A stretch of DNA of 64,000 bases from Methanobrevibacter smithii ATCC 35061. GTDB lineage: Archaea > Methanobacteriota > Methanobacteria > Methanobacteriales > Methanobacteriaceae. Positions 34,236-43,925 of the stretch are shown here, piece by piece. Within the stretch, counting starts at the first letter, position 1. Every line of letters begins with the position of its first letter. The DNA is taken from NCBI RefSeq assembly GCF_000016525.1, contig NC_009515.1, positions 335,001-399,000 of the forward strand. Reading direction: 5' to 3'. The translations under genes were made by a program, and so were the position numbers. The notes under the pieces were generated by a model. It was not told where the DNA came from and did not search any database. It worked only from the letters and a program-made list of their open reading frames with translations.

Positions 34236-35537
34236 ATGGTATGGAACAAACAAGCCGAATGTATGAGTAAAGAAGAAAAAGAAAAATTACAGCTGGAAAG
34301 ATTACAACAGACTGTTAAATTAGCTTATAACAATGTTTCATTTTATAAAGAAAAATTTGATGAAGCTGGTATCACCCCAGAAGACATAAAAACATTGAAA
34401 GATATTGAAAAAATCCCTTTTACAACAAAAGATGATTTAAGAGCAGCTTATCCATTTGGTTTATTTGCTGTTCCCTACGAAGAAATTGTAGAAATCCATG
34501 CATCCTCAGGAACAAGCGGAAAACCAACAGTTACCGGATATACCAAAGAAGATTTGGATATCTGGTCAGAGTGTATTGCACGCGGTCTTGGAATGGTAGG
34601 TGTTGAAAAAGAATATATTCTTCAAAATGCATTCGGATACGGGTTATTTACTGGAGGATTCGGTATTCACCATGGAGCCCAAAAATTTGGAGCAATAACC
34701 GTGCCGATTTCTGCAGGAAACACCAAAAGACAACTTGAAACTATGAAAGACTTCCAAAGTGATGTTATAACATGTACCCCTTCATATGCAATGTATCTTG
34801 GAGAAAGTCTTGAAAACTCCGATATTAACTTAGAAGACATTAATCTGAAAATAGGAATTCATGGAGCTGAAATGTGGACTGAAGAAATGAGGCATAAAAT
34901 TGAAGATACATTAAACATCAAAGCATACAATATCTATGGTTTAACTGAAATTATGGGTCCTGGAGTAGCTCAGGAATGTGTTGAACAAAACGGCATGCAT
35001 ATTCAGGATGATCATTTCTATCCGGAAATTATTAATCCGAAAACTGGAGAAACTCTACCAGCAGGTCAAAAAGGAGAACTTGTATTAACTACACTTACCA
35101 AAACTGGAATACCAATTTTAAGATTCAGAACAAAAGATTTAACCTCTTTAATTATAGAACAATGTGCATGTGGAAGAACCAGTGTAAGAATGAGCAGAAT
35201 CACCGGCAGAAGCGATGACATGTTAAAAATCAGAGGAGTTATGGTTTTCCCATCACAAATCGAAAAAGCTTTACTTAAAATTAAGGGAGCAAGTCCAAAT
35301 TACTTAATCAAGGTAACAAGACCTGATACCTTAGATGAAGTTGAAGTTAAAGTGGAAGCTACCAAAGAACTATTCTCTGATGAAATGAAAGAAATGGAAA
35401 AAACTGAAGCAATGATTGTAAAATCCATTAAAAGTGAAACTGGATTAAGGGTTAATGTAACATTATGTGAACCTGAATCATTACCGAGAAGTGAAGGAAA
35501 ATCTGTAAGAGTTATTGATGAAAGAAATTTTGAATGA
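34236..35537 (+). CDS. paaK: Phenylacetate-CoA ligase family enzyme
   Basis: The 433-residue adenylate-forming enzyme is of the PaaK type. It shows [14 protein letters not shown] (nucleotide loop), [27 protein letters not shown], the cysteine pair CACG and [16 protein letters not shown]. It activates aryl acids such as phenylacetate or indoleacetate to CoA thioesters. With indolepyruvate ferredoxin oxidoreductase run in reverse, methanogens can turn these acids into aromatic amino acids, and iorAB lie nearby. An ACT-domain gene follows at once. AAGTGAT precedes the ATG. Confidence 0.88.
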   Translation: MVWNKQAECMSKEEKEKLQLERLQQTVKLAYNNVSFYKEKFDEAGITPEDIKTLKDIEKIPFTTKDDLRAAYPFGLFAVPYEEIVEIHASSGTSGKPTVTGYTKEDLDIWSECIARGLGMVGVEKEYILQNAFGYGLFTGGFGIHHGAQKFGAITVPISAGNTKRQLETMKDFQSDVITCTPSYAMYLGESLENSDINLEDINLKIGIHGAEMWTEEMRHKIEDTLNIKAYNIYGLTEIMGPGVAQECVEQNGMHIQDDHFYPEIINPKTGETLPAGQKGELVLTTLTKTGIPILRFRTKDLTSLIIEQCACGRTSVRMSRITGRSDDMLKIRGVMVFPSQIEKALLKIKGASPNYLIKVTRPDTLDEVEVKVEATKELFSDEMKEMEKTEAMIVKSIKSETGLRVNVTLCEPESLPRSEGKSVRVIDERNFE

Positions 35538-35547
35538 GGTGAAAAAT

Positions 35548-35979
35548 ATGGTAGTAAAACAAATATCTGTATTTATAGAAAACAAAGAAGGAAGAATGAA
35601 AAAAGCTATTAATACACTAGCTCAAGAAAACATAAACATACGCGCACTTTCAATAGCTGATACAACCAAATATGGAATCTTAAGATTAATTGTTTCAGAC
35701 AATGAAAAAGCTATTGAAGCATTGGAAAAAGACGGGTTTATTGTAAGGGAAGATGACGTTATTATTGTTGCAGTTCCAGATGAACCTAACGGATTAAATA
35801 CCACATTAGCTATATTTGACGAAAAAGGCATCAATTTGGATTACCTTTATGCATTTGTAAGTTCAAAAACAGAAAAAGCTATTGTAGTAATGAGATTGAA
35901 ACATATGGATGAAGCAATTGCTCTTTTAAAAGATAGTGATGCACACATCCTAGAAAAAAAAGATATAGAAGATTTATAG
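35548..35979 (+). CDS. Tandem ACT-domain protein
   Basis: The 143-residue protein consists of two ACT domains (starting KQISVFIENKEGRMKKAINT and EPNGLNTTLAIFDEKGINLD). These usually bind amino acids and act as sensors. It follows paaK by 10 nt with GAGGTG directly before the ATG at 35548. The frame is open further upstream inside paaK, but that start lacks a ribosome binding site. ACT proteins often sit beside PaaK and IorAB in archaea and probably sense aromatic amino acids for the pathway. Confidence 0.87.
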   Translation: MVVKQISVFIENKEGRMKKAINTLAQENINIRALSIADTTKYGILRLIVSDNEKAIEALEKDGFIVREDDVIIVAVPDEPNGLNTTLAIFDEKGINLDYLYAFVSSKTEKAIVVMRLKHMDEAIALLKDSDAHILEKKDIEDL

Positions 35980-35998
35980 AAAAGACTTTCTCTTTTCT
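35978..35998 (+). terminator. Hairpin terminator between convergent genes
   Basis: AGAAAAGA (35978-35985) and TCTTTTCT (35991-35998) form a perfect 8-bp stem with a 5-nt loop, placed exactly between the ACT gene and the convergent gene ending at 35998. Confidence 0.45.
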
Positions 35999-36321
35999 TA
36001 ATCTTCTTCAGTCAAAACAATTTCAATACATTCTTCTACAAAATAATAAGAATCATCCACTTCTTTTAAAGTTTCAGCTTTCTCAGTCAACTCGTTTGAT
36101 TCCAGTAAATGCATGAAATCGTTGAAAAACAAATTCCACTCGTCTTGTTCATCCTCATCACAATAGCTAGTATTTAACCTAATGTCAGCAGGATTATCAG
36201 ACCAGTCCACACCATCATAAAACTCCTGAGCTTCAATATTGCCATCTTCATCATAATCAATAGCTATTGAAAGTTCGAACTTTTTGGTTCCTGCTTCTTT
36301 AGATAATTTGAATTCCGGCAT
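35998..36321 (-). CDS. Acidic protein, unassigned
   Basis: The 107-residue, strongly acidic soluble protein (MPEFKLSKEAGTKKFELSIA at the start) has no recognisable motif. GGAGG lies 8 nt before the ATG at 36321, which decides the start against an ATG five codons earlier. It is followed on its 3' side by the convergent ACT gene and preceded by another small unassigned gene on the same strand. Its high negative charge and regular strands suggest a small binding protein. I do not recognise it. Confidence 0.55.
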   Translation of the reverse strand: MPEFKLSKEAGTKKFELSIAIDYDEDGNIEAQEFYDGVDWSDNPADIRLNTSYCDEDEQDEWNLFFNDFMHLLESNELTEKAETLKEVDDSYYFVEECIEIVLTEED

Positions 36322-36347
36322 TTTGAAAACCTCCATTAATAATATAT

Positions 36348-36626
36348 TTAAAATTCTTTTAACAATGATGCAATGTCTGCTTTAGAATAACCTAAACGGA
36401 CAAATAAACTTTTGACAGGTTCTGTTTCAGGAACCACTCCAAGTTCTGACCATCTTTTAAAATCATTGTGTAATATGCTGTTTATTAAAAGTTGAATAGT
36501 GATTAAATCATCACTTTTAATAGCTACAAAAGCATCTTCATCTTTAAAAACATTTTCAGGATCAATTAAAGTAACCCTGCCCGTTTTATCCTTTTTTAAT
36601 ATAGCATTATCAATTTTATAAGGCAT
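36348..36626 (-). CDS. Small protein, unassigned
   Basis: The 92-residue soluble protein begins MPYKIDNAILKKDKTGRVTL and ends in a helical part (RLGYSKADIASLLKEF). No motif identifies it. The GAGGGTG before the ATG at 36626 makes that the better start than the GTG three codons earlier. It lies 26 nt upstream of the acidic protein gene on the same strand, so the two probably form an operon downstream of iorAB. Confidence 0.55.
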   Translation of the reverse strand: MPYKIDNAILKKDKTGRVTLIDPENVFKDEDAFVAIKSDDLITIQLLINSILHNDFKRWSELGVVPETEPVKSLFVRLGYSKADIASLLKEF

Positions 36627-36683
36627 ATATAACACCCTCTTTTTAGTACTTAATTATTAATTAATTTATAATTATTTAAATAT

Positions 36684-37268
36684 TTAACCTTTAATCCAAT
36701 TATAACCACTTTCAATAGCTTTTAAATTTAATTCATGAAATTTCGGTTTCAAATTATTTTTCATAGCTGCAATAACAGATTCTTTGGAAAGTGGGAATTT
36801 GTCGTCTGCAGTTACAGCACCTAATAAAACCATGTTTAAAGCCAATACATTTCCGGCATCCATAGCCAATTTAGTTCCATCAATCGGAAGGACATGTTTA
36901 AAATTTTCTTTTAAAACATCAGTAATGTTACCTACACCAGGATAAGGTTTATCTGATGAAGCTGGAACAATAGGATGAGTATTGAATACTATTTTAGTAT
37001 CATCATTTACTTTATCCAAACCTCTTACCGTTTCTATAGGTTCAAATGAAAGCAACATATCTGCACCATGTTCCGGAATAATTGAACTGTTATAATCACC
37101 TATTTTTAACTCAGTAGAAACAGAACCTCCTCTTTGAGACATTCCATGAATTTCACTCATAACTACATTTAATCCTTGGTTCATTGCAGCTTCTCCAATA
37201 ATTACAGAGGTTTTAATAATTCCTTGACCTCCAACACCGCAAATATAAATATTATAATGATTATTCAT
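36684..37268 (-). CDS. iorB: Indolepyruvate ferredoxin oxidoreductase, beta subunit
   Basis: The 194-residue gamma-type 2-oxoacid oxidoreductase subunit starts IYICGVGGQGIIKTSVIIGE. It also has MSEIHGMSQRGGSV and NMVLLGAVTADDKFPLS. With IorA it converts arylpyruvates to aryl-CoA and CO2 with ferredoxin, or runs in reverse during aryl-acid uptake. Its ATG is 2 nt after the iorA stop codon, and GAGGTG lies inside the iorA end. Confidence 0.92.
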   Translation of the reverse strand: MNNHYNIYICGVGGQGIIKTSVIIGEAAMNQGLNVVMSEIHGMSQRGGSVSTELKIGDYNSSIIPEHGADMLLSFEPIETVRGLDKVNDDTKIVFNTHPIVPASSDKPYPGVGNITDVLKENFKHVLPIDGTKLAMDAGNVLALNMVLLGAVTADDKFPLSKESVIAAMKNNLKPKFHELNLKAIESGYNWIKG

Positions 37269-37270
37269 AT

Positions 37271-39169
37271 TTATTCACCTCTTCCAGCTTCTAAGGCACC
37301 ATATTTACAAACTTGGATACATACACCACATCCATCACACATAGACTGATCAATAGCTATTTTTCCACCATCTTTTGAAATAGCAGGACATGCAAGTTCA
37401 CTTACACATTTATTACATCCATTACAATTGGAATCAATATAATTTACTGGTGGTTTCCTAGTTTTACCTTTAATTAAAGTACATGGAGCTTTAGCTATAA
37501 TCACACAAACTTCATCACGTTCTAAAGCTTCTTTATATGTTTTAACTACCTGATCCAAGTTTAACGGATTAATTACACGAACATAATTGCAGCCACAGGC
37601 TAAAGCCAGTTTACGTATGGAAATTTCCGGTGCATCATCACCCATTCCATCAACAGGAATTCCAGGGTTTGGCTGACCTCCAGTCATAGCTGTAATCCTA
37701 TTATCCAATACAGTTAAAATAAAATTGTTTTTATTGTGAACTGCATTTATCAAAGGTGATATTCCGCTATGGAAAAATGTTGAGTCACCAATGAAACTTA
37801 TTACTTTCTGATTTGTAGCTATTGAAAATCCGCAGCCGTCTCCTACACTTGATCCCATAGACAACAAGTAATCCGCAGCATTATATGGTGGATTTATTCC
37901 TAAAGTGTAACATCCGATATCTGATGCAAATACAGCATCTTTAAGAGGAATTCCCAATTCCTCCAATGCTTTATTTACTCCATAATACATTGCTCTGTGA
38001 GGGCATCCCGCACAAAGTACCGGAGCTCTGGAAGGAATTTCTTCTTGTAAATTAAGTAAATTATCAGAATAATCATCGGTATTTTCTTCAATGAAGTTTA
38101 AATATTTATTGAAACCATTAGCTACAATATCTGAATTAAATTCATGATATACTGGGAAGGTTCCATCTAATTTACCATGAACAACAGTATTTAAATTATT
38201 TTTACCAATAGCTACCAATGTATCCTTTTCTATAATCGGATCTACCTCTTCTACAATAAAGACTTCATCATAATCCTTTACAAAATCAGCTACCTTATCA
38301 TAAGGGAAAGGATATGAAAATCCAAGTTTTAAAACATCAATGTCCAGATTATTATATCTGATTACATCATAAGCATAATTATAAGCACTGCTTGAAGCAA
38401 TGACACCATATTTTTTATTCTGGCTGAAATAGGATTCAACATTGAAATCTGACTCGTTGGTTATTTTATTAATTTCATCCATTTTTTCCACTAATGCAAC
38501 ATGCATATCCTTTGCAAATGCCGGAACCGGAACAAACTGTGCAGGGTTTTTCTTGAAAAATCCTTTTTTCCAATGGCTTTCACCTTCTGAAGAATTATCT
38601 ACCACCTCACCAAATTCAACAACACCCCTCATATGAGATACACGAGTGGTTGTTCTTACAATAACTGGCAATTTAAATTGTTCAGATAAATCAAAAGCAT
38701 ATTTAACCATGTCTTTAACTTCCTGACAATTAGAAGGTTCTAAAATAGGCACATTTGCTAAACGTCCGTAATTACGGGTATCCTGTTCATTTTGAGATGA
38801 AAAAAGTGACGGGTCATCTGCAGATAAAATAACCATACCACCATTTACTCCACTGTAAGCAGTTGTCATAAATGAATCACTGGCTACATTCATACCCACA
38901 TGTTTCATGAAAGTAAATGAACGCAGTCCAGATGCCGCAGCAGTAGCTGCAACTTCCATAGCTACTTTTTCATTTGTAGAAAACTCAAAATAAATGTTAG
39001 CTTCCTTAGCCAATCCGGATAAAACATTTCCAATTTCTGATGAAGGAGTACCTGGATAAGTAGCTGCAACAGAAACACCAGCTTCTATAACTCCCCTTAC
39101 AGCTGCCTCATTACCTAACAAAAATTGTTTATCACCAGGTTTCCCTGTTACTAATTCTTTTAAGTTCAT
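37271..39169 (-). CDS. iorA: Indolepyruvate ferredoxin oxidoreductase, alpha subunit
   Basis: The 632-residue subunit joins a pyrimidine domain (VSVAATYPGTPSSEIGNVLS), a central transketolase-like domain, and a TPP-binding domain. The TPP domain has CAGCPHRAMYY, ASDIGCYTLG and the Mg site GDSTFFHSGI. Two [4Fe-4S] clusters follow at the C-terminus (CNGCNKCVSELACP and CDGCGVCIQVCKYGA). The order matches IorA. It is the first gene of iorAB. GAGG lies 9 nt before the ATG. Confidence 0.94.
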   Translation of the reverse strand: MNLKELVTGKPGDKQFLLGNEAAVRGVIEAGVSVAATYPGTPSSEIGNVLSGLAKEANIYFEFSTNEKVAMEVAATAAASGLRSFTFMKHVGMNVASDSFMTTAYSGVNGGMVILSADDPSLFSSQNEQDTRNYGRLANVPILEPSNCQEVKDMVKYAFDLSEQFKLPVIVRTTTRVSHMRGVVEFGEVVDNSSEGESHWKKGFFKKNPAQFVPVPAFAKDMHVALVEKMDEINKITNESDFNVESYFSQNKKYGVIASSSAYNYAYDVIRYNNLDIDVLKLGFSYPFPYDKVADFVKDYDEVFIVEEVDPIIEKDTLVAIGKNNLNTVVHGKLDGTFPVYHEFNSDIVANGFNKYLNFIEENTDDYSDNLLNLQEEIPSRAPVLCAGCPHRAMYYGVNKALEELGIPLKDAVFASDIGCYTLGINPPYNAADYLLSMGSSVGDGCGFSIATNQKVISFIGDSTFFHSGISPLINAVHNKNNFILTVLDNRITAMTGGQPNPGIPVDGMGDDAPEISIRKLALACGCNYVRVINPLNLDQVVKTYKEALERDEVCVIIAKAPCTLIKGKTRKPPVNYIDSNCNGCNKCVSELACPAISKDGGKIAIDQSMCDGCGVCIQVCKYGALEAGRGE

Positions 39170-39284
39170 TATTTATTTCCTCAAATAATTTAAAAATCTA
39201 ATAAAATATATAATATAATAGGTTTAGATATAATATAAATATTATACTTATTTTATATTTGATTATGAGTAAAGGGGTAAAGTA

Positions 39285-40766
39285 ATGATTAAAGTATATG
39301 TATCAAGGTTTGACAGAGAAGTGGACAGTGAACCTCATTTGGAGTGTTATGAAATAGAACAGACACCTCAAATGAAAGTTTTAGATGCCATCAATGCCAT
39401 TAATGAAAAATATGATGCCGACATCAGCATTAGAAGCTCATGTAGAGCAGGACAGTGCGGTTCCTGCGGAATATTATTTAATGGAAATGGGGCTCTTGCA
39501 TGCCAAAAAGATATAAAGGACGGTGCAATAATTGAACCTCAAAATTTCCCAGTAATTAAAGATTTGATTGTTGATAAAAGCCAGATAGAACAGGAAGTAA
39601 AAGATTTGCAACTCTCTTTAAATCCTCAAAGACATGATGATAATTTAAATGAAAATCTAACTCCGGAAAATATTAAAAATACCAAAAAAGTTAGAAGCTG
39701 TATTGAATGCTATTCCTGTTTTGCAACCTGTCCTGTTATAAAATTCATTAAAACAAAATTTGGCGGACCTTACATAATGAGATATCTTTCCAAATTTGAA
39801 TCAGACCCAAGAGATGAATTTGACAGGCTCGATGAAAGTTTAAAAGAAGGATTATACAAATGTACCAGTTGTGGAAAGTGTAAGGCTGTTTGTCCTAAAG
39901 ATATAAACACCTTTGGAGATGCAATTGAACGTTTAAGGGAAATTGCATGCAAAGAAGGTAAAGGACCGCTTCCGGAACATGTTGCATTTAAAGAAAATAT
40001 AGAAAAAACAGGAAGGTCAATCAAAGCTGAAGGGCCAAGTTTTATTGAAGAAGTTAAAAATGACAACGGTTCAAAAATAGCATTATTTACCGGATGTATG
40101 GTAGATAATAAATTACACCACATTGGAGAAGCATTAATTGATGTGCTTGAAGCTAATGGAATAACCATAGATATTCCTGAAGGACAGGTATGCTGCGGTT
40201 CACCATTAATAAGAACAGGTCAGACAGACATGGTTCAGGAACTTGTTGATAAAAACAATGAAGTTTTCAGGGATTATGATACTGTACTTACCATTTGTGC
40301 AGGATGCGGTTCCACCCTTAAAAATGACCATCCAAAATATGGATCCAATCTAAATGTAATGGACATCAGTGAATTTTTAGTGGATAAATTGGATACTGAC
40401 AAAATGAAGGAACTGAACACAACAGTAACCTGGCATGACCCTTGTCATTTAGGCAGAGGTCAGGGAATTAAAGGCCAACCTCGTGACATTCTTGAACAGA
40501 TTCCCGGAGTTACCTTTAAAGAAATGAAATATCCGTGCCAATGCTGTGGAGCAGGAGGTGGAATAAAAGCAGGACATCCTGAAATTGCTATGACTCTTGC
40601 AAAAGAAAAAGCAAAAATGATTGAAGACACTGGTGCAGAATCAGTGATTACAATCTGTCCGTTCTGCCAATACAACATTCAAGACGGATTGGATGCAATT
40701 GACCGTGAAGACATAAAAGCTATGAACATAATTGAGCTATTACAACTAGCTTATCAGAAAGATTAG
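39285..40766 (+). CDS. tfrB: Thiol:fumarate reductase subunit B (iron-sulfur)
   Basis: The 493-residue protein has a plant-type [2Fe-2S] domain (SCRAGQCGSCGILFN), two [4Fe-4S] motifs (CIECYSCFATCP and CTSCGKCKAVCP) and a C-terminal half with two CCG domains (CCGSP and CCGAGGG). This fusion of an SdhB-like part with an HdrB-like part is the mark of TfrB. With TfrA it reduces fumarate using coenzymes M and B and yields the heterodisulfide. tfrA is not in this window. An AAAGGGG motif precedes the ATG. Confidence 0.9.
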   Translation: MIKVYVSRFDREVDSEPHLECYEIEQTPQMKVLDAINAINEKYDADISIRSSCRAGQCGSCGILFNGNGALACQKDIKDGAIIEPQNFPVIKDLIVDKSQIEQEVKDLQLSLNPQRHDDNLNENLTPENIKNTKKVRSCIECYSCFATCPVIKFIKTKFGGPYIMRYLSKFESDPRDEFDRLDESLKEGLYKCTSCGKCKAVCPKDINTFGDAIERLREIACKEGKGPLPEHVAFKENIEKTGRSIKAEGPSFIEEVKNDNGSKIALFTGCMVDNKLHHIGEALIDVLEANGITIDIPEGQVCCGSPLIRTGQTDMVQELVDKNNEVFRDYDTVLTICAGCGSTLKNDHPKYGSNLNVMDISEFLVDKLDTDKMKELNTTVTWHDPCHLGRGQGIKGQPRDILEQIPGVTFKEMKYPCQCCGAGGGIKAGHPEIAMTLAKEKAKMIEDTGAESVITICPFCQYNIQDGLDAIDREDIKAMNIIELLQLAYQKD

Positions 40767-40777
40767 ATAAATAGGGG

Positions 40778-41683
40778 TTGATTAAAATAGGAGATGCAGC
40801 TGTAAGTGAAGAAAAAATAGTTGAAACCAACTTAAATTCACCAGAAGTCAAAGAAAAAACTAAAAGTGAAAAAAAATCAACCTCTTCGAAAAAATCAAAA
40901 TCCAAAAAACAGTCCAGAGGAATAAAAATAGCTAAAGGTCCTGAAGATGATGGCGAAAAAGAATTAAGCAATTTTAAAAACAACATTTACATTGTTTTTG
41001 TAGAATGTGAAACACCTGGAAATATCGGTTTTCTTGCAAGAACTATGGCGAATTTTGGACTGAAGAATTTGGTTCTTATCAATCCACCTACTTTAACCCC
41101 TGAAGCATTTTATCAGGCAACACATGGAAAATACATTGTCGATAATGCTAAAATATATCATACTCTTGATGAATTCTATCAGAGCCAAAGGATAGACTTT
41201 AAAGTAGCTTCAACTGGTGTAGCCGGAGGAAGTTACAATCTCTCAAGAATCCCTGTAAGGCCTGAAAATCTTGGAAAAAACATCAATACCAACAATAAAA
41301 CCGCTATTTTATTTGGAAGGGAAGGAAATGGACTTACAAATGAAGAAATTGAAGACTGCGACATTTGTGTTTCAATTCCAACTGATCCCACATACCCTAT
41401 TTTAAACATATCTCATGCAGCAGCCATTATTTTCTATGAATTATTTAAAAATATGCATGAATATCCTGTTGAAGGCCTGGAAGAAAGTACAGCTATTGAA
41501 AAAGAATATGTGCTGAAAGATATGTATGACTTGATTGATGGTTTAGATATCCCTGAACACAAAAAGAAAAACGGACTCAAATCATTTAAAAATATTATTA
41601 ATAGAGCCTACATTACAGGCAGAGAAGCCCATACATTAAAAGGAATTTTAAGACGTTTAAAAATGAAAATGGGTAAACAATGA
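40778..41683 (+). CDS. SpoU/TrmJ-type RNA 2'-O-methyltransferase
   Basis: The 301-residue protein has a Lys/Ser-rich N-terminal extension (about 1-65) and then a SPOUT (trefoil-knot) methyltransferase. Motifs are VFVECETPGNIGFLARTMAN, LFGREGNGLTNEEI and SIPTDPTYPILNISHAA, as in TrmJ, which methylates position 32 of tRNA. The N-terminal start is uncertain. The TTG at 40778 lacks a well-placed ribosome binding site, whereas GGAG at about 40790 points to a GTA codon. The stop overlaps the next gene by 4 nt. Confidence 0.82.
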   Translation: MIKIGDAAVSEEKIVETNLNSPEVKEKTKSEKKSTSSKKSKSKKQSRGIKIAKGPEDDGEKELSNFKNNIYIVFVECETPGNIGFLARTMANFGLKNLVLINPPTLTPEAFYQATHGKYIVDNAKIYHTLDEFYQSQRIDFKVASTGVAGGSYNLSRIPVRPENLGKNINTNNKTAILFGREGNGLTNEEIEDCDICVSIPTDPTYPILNISHAAAIIFYELFKNMHEYPVEGLEESTAIEKEYVLKDMYDLIDGLDIPEHKKKNGLKSFKNIINRAYITGREAHTLKGILRRLKMKMGKQ

Positions 41684-42501
41684 GAAAAATTAGTTTTGCA
41701 GACATAAACATATTTATAGTAAACTACATCTTCAACTGGAGATTCAGAATAGCTAAATTAACTAAACAATCCAAAATAATAAGGAAAATCATTGACAAGG
41801 GATTATTTGAAGATGATGACGTTACAGTTATTCCAAATACAATAAAAATCAATAAAACAATAGAAGCTGAAAAATCTGAGTTTATTCCAACAGATATCTT
41901 GAAAGAAGTTATTGAAAAAATTGACGATATTGTAATAATGAACAGCTGCCTTTGTAGAACATCCAACAATTGTAAGGATTATCCTCAGGACATAGGCTGT
42001 ATTTTCCTTGGGCCAACATCCAGAAAAATTCCGCAAAACCTTTGCCATAAAGCAAGTAAAAAAGAAGCCCAGGACCATGTTGATAAAGCAGATGCTGCAG
42101 GATTAAGCCATATAATCGGCAGGAATAAAATTGACTCTATTTGGATGAATGTAAAACCAAAAGAAGGCCTTTTAACCATATGTCACTGCTGTCCATGCTG
42201 TTGCTTGTGGAAAGTAATACCTCAATTAGACGACAAAATAAGCGATAAAATGCACAAATTAGATGGTGTGGAAATAGCTATTGATAACTCAAAATGCATA
42301 GACTGCATGAAATGTTTAAATGAAATATGCATGTCTGAGGCTATTAGTTTTAAAGACAATGCCATCCAAATCAATCAAAATAAATGCAGAGGCTGCGGAC
42401 TCTGTGTTAATATTTGTAAACAAAATGCTATTACTTTAAAATACAACGATAAATCAATTGATTCAATAGTCAACAAATTACAAAATTTAGTTGAACTTTA
42501 A
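41680..42501 (+). CDS. Cysteine-rich ferredoxin-like protein
   Basis: The 273-residue protein has two 4Fe-4S ferredoxin motifs at the C-terminus (CIDCMKCLNEIC, then CRGCGLCVNICKQ). Additional cysteine groups lie in the middle (CLCRTSNNC and CHCCPCCC). Such 4Fe-4S proteins with an extra CHCCPCC motif occur in many methanogens without a known role; electron transfer or cluster-based sensing is likely. Its ATG overlaps the stop of the methyltransferase gene (ATGA). An insertion sequence sits 66 bp downstream and does not disrupt it. Confidence 0.72.
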   Translation: MRKISFADINIFIVNYIFNWRFRIAKLTKQSKIIRKIIDKGLFEDDDVTVIPNTIKINKTIEAEKSEFIPTDILKEVIEKIDDIVIMNSCLCRTSNNCKDYPQDIGCIFLGPTSRKIPQNLCHKASKKEAQDHVDKADAAGLSHIIGRNKIDSIWMNVKPKEGLLTICHCCPCCCLWKVIPQLDDKISDKMHKLDGVEIAIDNSKCIDCMKCLNEICMSEAISFKDNAIQINQNKCRGCGLCVNICKQNAITLKYNDKSIDSIVNKLQNLVEL

Positions 42502-42567
42502 AAACCGAATATAAACTATTTTTTACAATGAAAGTTCATTAAAAAGACAAAACCAGGTTAAAATATT

Positions 42568-42593
42568 GTCACTTTCAAAAACTTGTGTGATTT
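42568..42593 (+). repeat. Left terminal inverted repeat of the insertion sequence
   Basis: It begins GTCACTTTCAAAAACTTGTG and matches the reverse complement of the right end at 24 of 26 positions. The mismatches are at positions 2 and 4 from the tip. The target duplication AAAATATT lies directly outside. Confidence 0.88.
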
Positions 42594-42700
42594 GAATTTT
42601 CACTAGTTTTTGAGTCACGAATTTTTTTCGTTCTATTTTTTCTTTATTTTTAATTTAAAAGCAGTAAAATTAATATATTAAGTGGAGCTAATATATTAAT

Positions 42701-43918
42701 ATGTCTAGTATCAAAATAAAAGCTCCATATGAATTTATGGAGTCAAAACAATTTAAACTTTTCGATTTTGTTCCTGAGTTTTCTGAATTCCGTCAATTTG
42801 ATGATCTTTCTCGATTTGGTTGCGAAAATATTGAGAATAATCTTATCAGATTGGAAAAAAGAGGTAAAATACATTTTGAGAATAGAGTTGCAATTTGTCC
42901 ATCTTGTAAATCACATAATGCTGTTAAAAATGGTACTTATGAACGTAAACTTATTTTTTTAAGAATTGGAGAACAAATTTGCACTATTCAAAAATATAAG
43001 TGCATAAAATGCGGTAAAGTCTTTTATACTGATTTATTATCTCTTGTTTATTCTAATTCAAATATTACATTGCCTGTTATTGAATGTATTGAGAATTTAT
43101 ATCAAATTTATGGAGCAGGGCTCCATAAAATACGATTTGATTTAAAACAACAACATAACATTGAAATCTCACATCAAAGCATTGAAAACATCTTATTGAA
43201 CTCTAATTATCAATTTAACTATGATAATTGGACTTATTCTGGATATTACTTATTTGATAGTCTTTGGGTTAAAATTAATGGTGAATGGAACTATATTTTA
43301 GCCTTATTCGACGTTAAATTGAATACTATCGTTTCCGTCAAATTGGTCGAATCAGAAGATTCTAAGACCATTTATCAATTTTTAAACGAATCTCTAAGAA
43401 ATCAGAAAAAAATATCAATAGGCACAGACTTAAAACACGAATATCGTGAAGCCATCGATAAATTAAAAGTAAAACACCATTTCTGCAAATTTCACGTGAA
43501 ACAAGCAGTAAACAAAAGATTTAAAGATTACTTTGACAAAAATCCATTATCTGAAGACGAAAAAGACATATTAAATTGTTTAAAACAGGACATTTATAAA
43601 ATATTGGATGCAAAAGACTTAAATACTGCTAAAGAACTTAGAAACGAATTAATAAACAAAAAATATACAAAAAACAAGTTCACAAACAAAATTCTTTGGA
43701 AATTCATCATTCCTTACTTCAAAAAATTAACGACACACCTGGAAAACACGAACATCCCATCAACAAACAATAAAATCGAAAATATCTTCCAAAAAGTATT
43801 CCCAAAACACATAAAAAGAACAATGAAAATAGAACAAGGACTTCTAGCCAGATTCATGCTAAAACTAAATTATTGGAATTTAAACAATGAAAAAGAAAAA
43901 AATCACACAAGTTTTTGA
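42701..43918 (+). CDS. DDE transposase of the insertion sequence
   Basis: The 405-residue protein has an N-terminal zinc finger (CPSCKSH and CIKCGKVF, about residues 67-105), a helix-turn-helix-like part, and an RNase H-fold DDE core. The likely first Asp lies in YLFDSLWVKING, the second in ISIGTDLKHEYREAIDKL, and the Glu near NNKIENIFQKV. HHFCKFHVKQAV resembles the HFH region of ISL3-type transposases. Codons are richer in T in the first half and in A/C in the second. No frameshift is seen, so the element could be active. Confidence 0.87.
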   Translation: MSSIKIKAPYEFMESKQFKLFDFVPEFSEFRQFDDLSRFGCENIENNLIRLEKRGKIHFENRVAICPSCKSHNAVKNGTYERKLIFLRIGEQICTIQKYKCIKCGKVFYTDLLSLVYSNSNITLPVIECIENLYQIYGAGLHKIRFDLKQQHNIEISHQSIENILLNSNYQFNYDNWTYSGYYLFDSLWVKINGEWNYILALFDVKLNTIVSVKLVESEDSKTIYQFLNESLRNQKKISIGTDLKHEYREAIDKLKVKHHFCKFHVKQAVNKRFKDYFDKNPLSEDEKDILNCLKQDIYKILDAKDLNTAKELRNELINKKYTKNKFTNKILWKFIIPYFKKLTTHLENTNIPSTNNKIENIFQKVFPKHIKRTMKIEQGLLARFMLKLNYWNLNNEKEKNHTSF

Positions 43919-43925
43919 AAGAGCC
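43900..43925 (-). repeat. Right terminal inverted repeat of the insertion sequence
   Basis: Read inward it begins GGCTCTTTCAAAAACTTGTG. The transposase stop codon TGA (43916-43918) lies inside it. The second copy of AAAATATT follows at 43926-43933. Confidence 0.88.

Larger units (their letters stand above)
42568..43925 (+). mobile_element. Insertion sequence, 1358 bp, with 26-bp inverted repeats and 8-bp target duplication
   Basis: Imperfect terminal inverted repeats (24 of 26 match) lie at 42568-42593 and 43900-43925, sharing CTTTCAAAAACTTGTGTGAT. An 8-bp direct repeat, AAAATATT, flanks the element at 42560-42567 and 43926-43933. A single transposase gene fills it, with its stop codon inside the right repeat. 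Size, repeats and 8-bp duplication resemble the ISL3 or ISM1-like groups. At 1358 bp it is longer than the 1183 bp I recall for ISM1 of M. smithii, so it is probably a different element. All parts look intact. Confidence 0.9.

Noticed and set aside
42568-43925. ISM1, the first described insertion sequence of M. smithii
   Set aside because: The element is 1358 bp with a 405-residue transposase, whereas I recall 1183 bp for ISM1, so it is probably a relative or another family.
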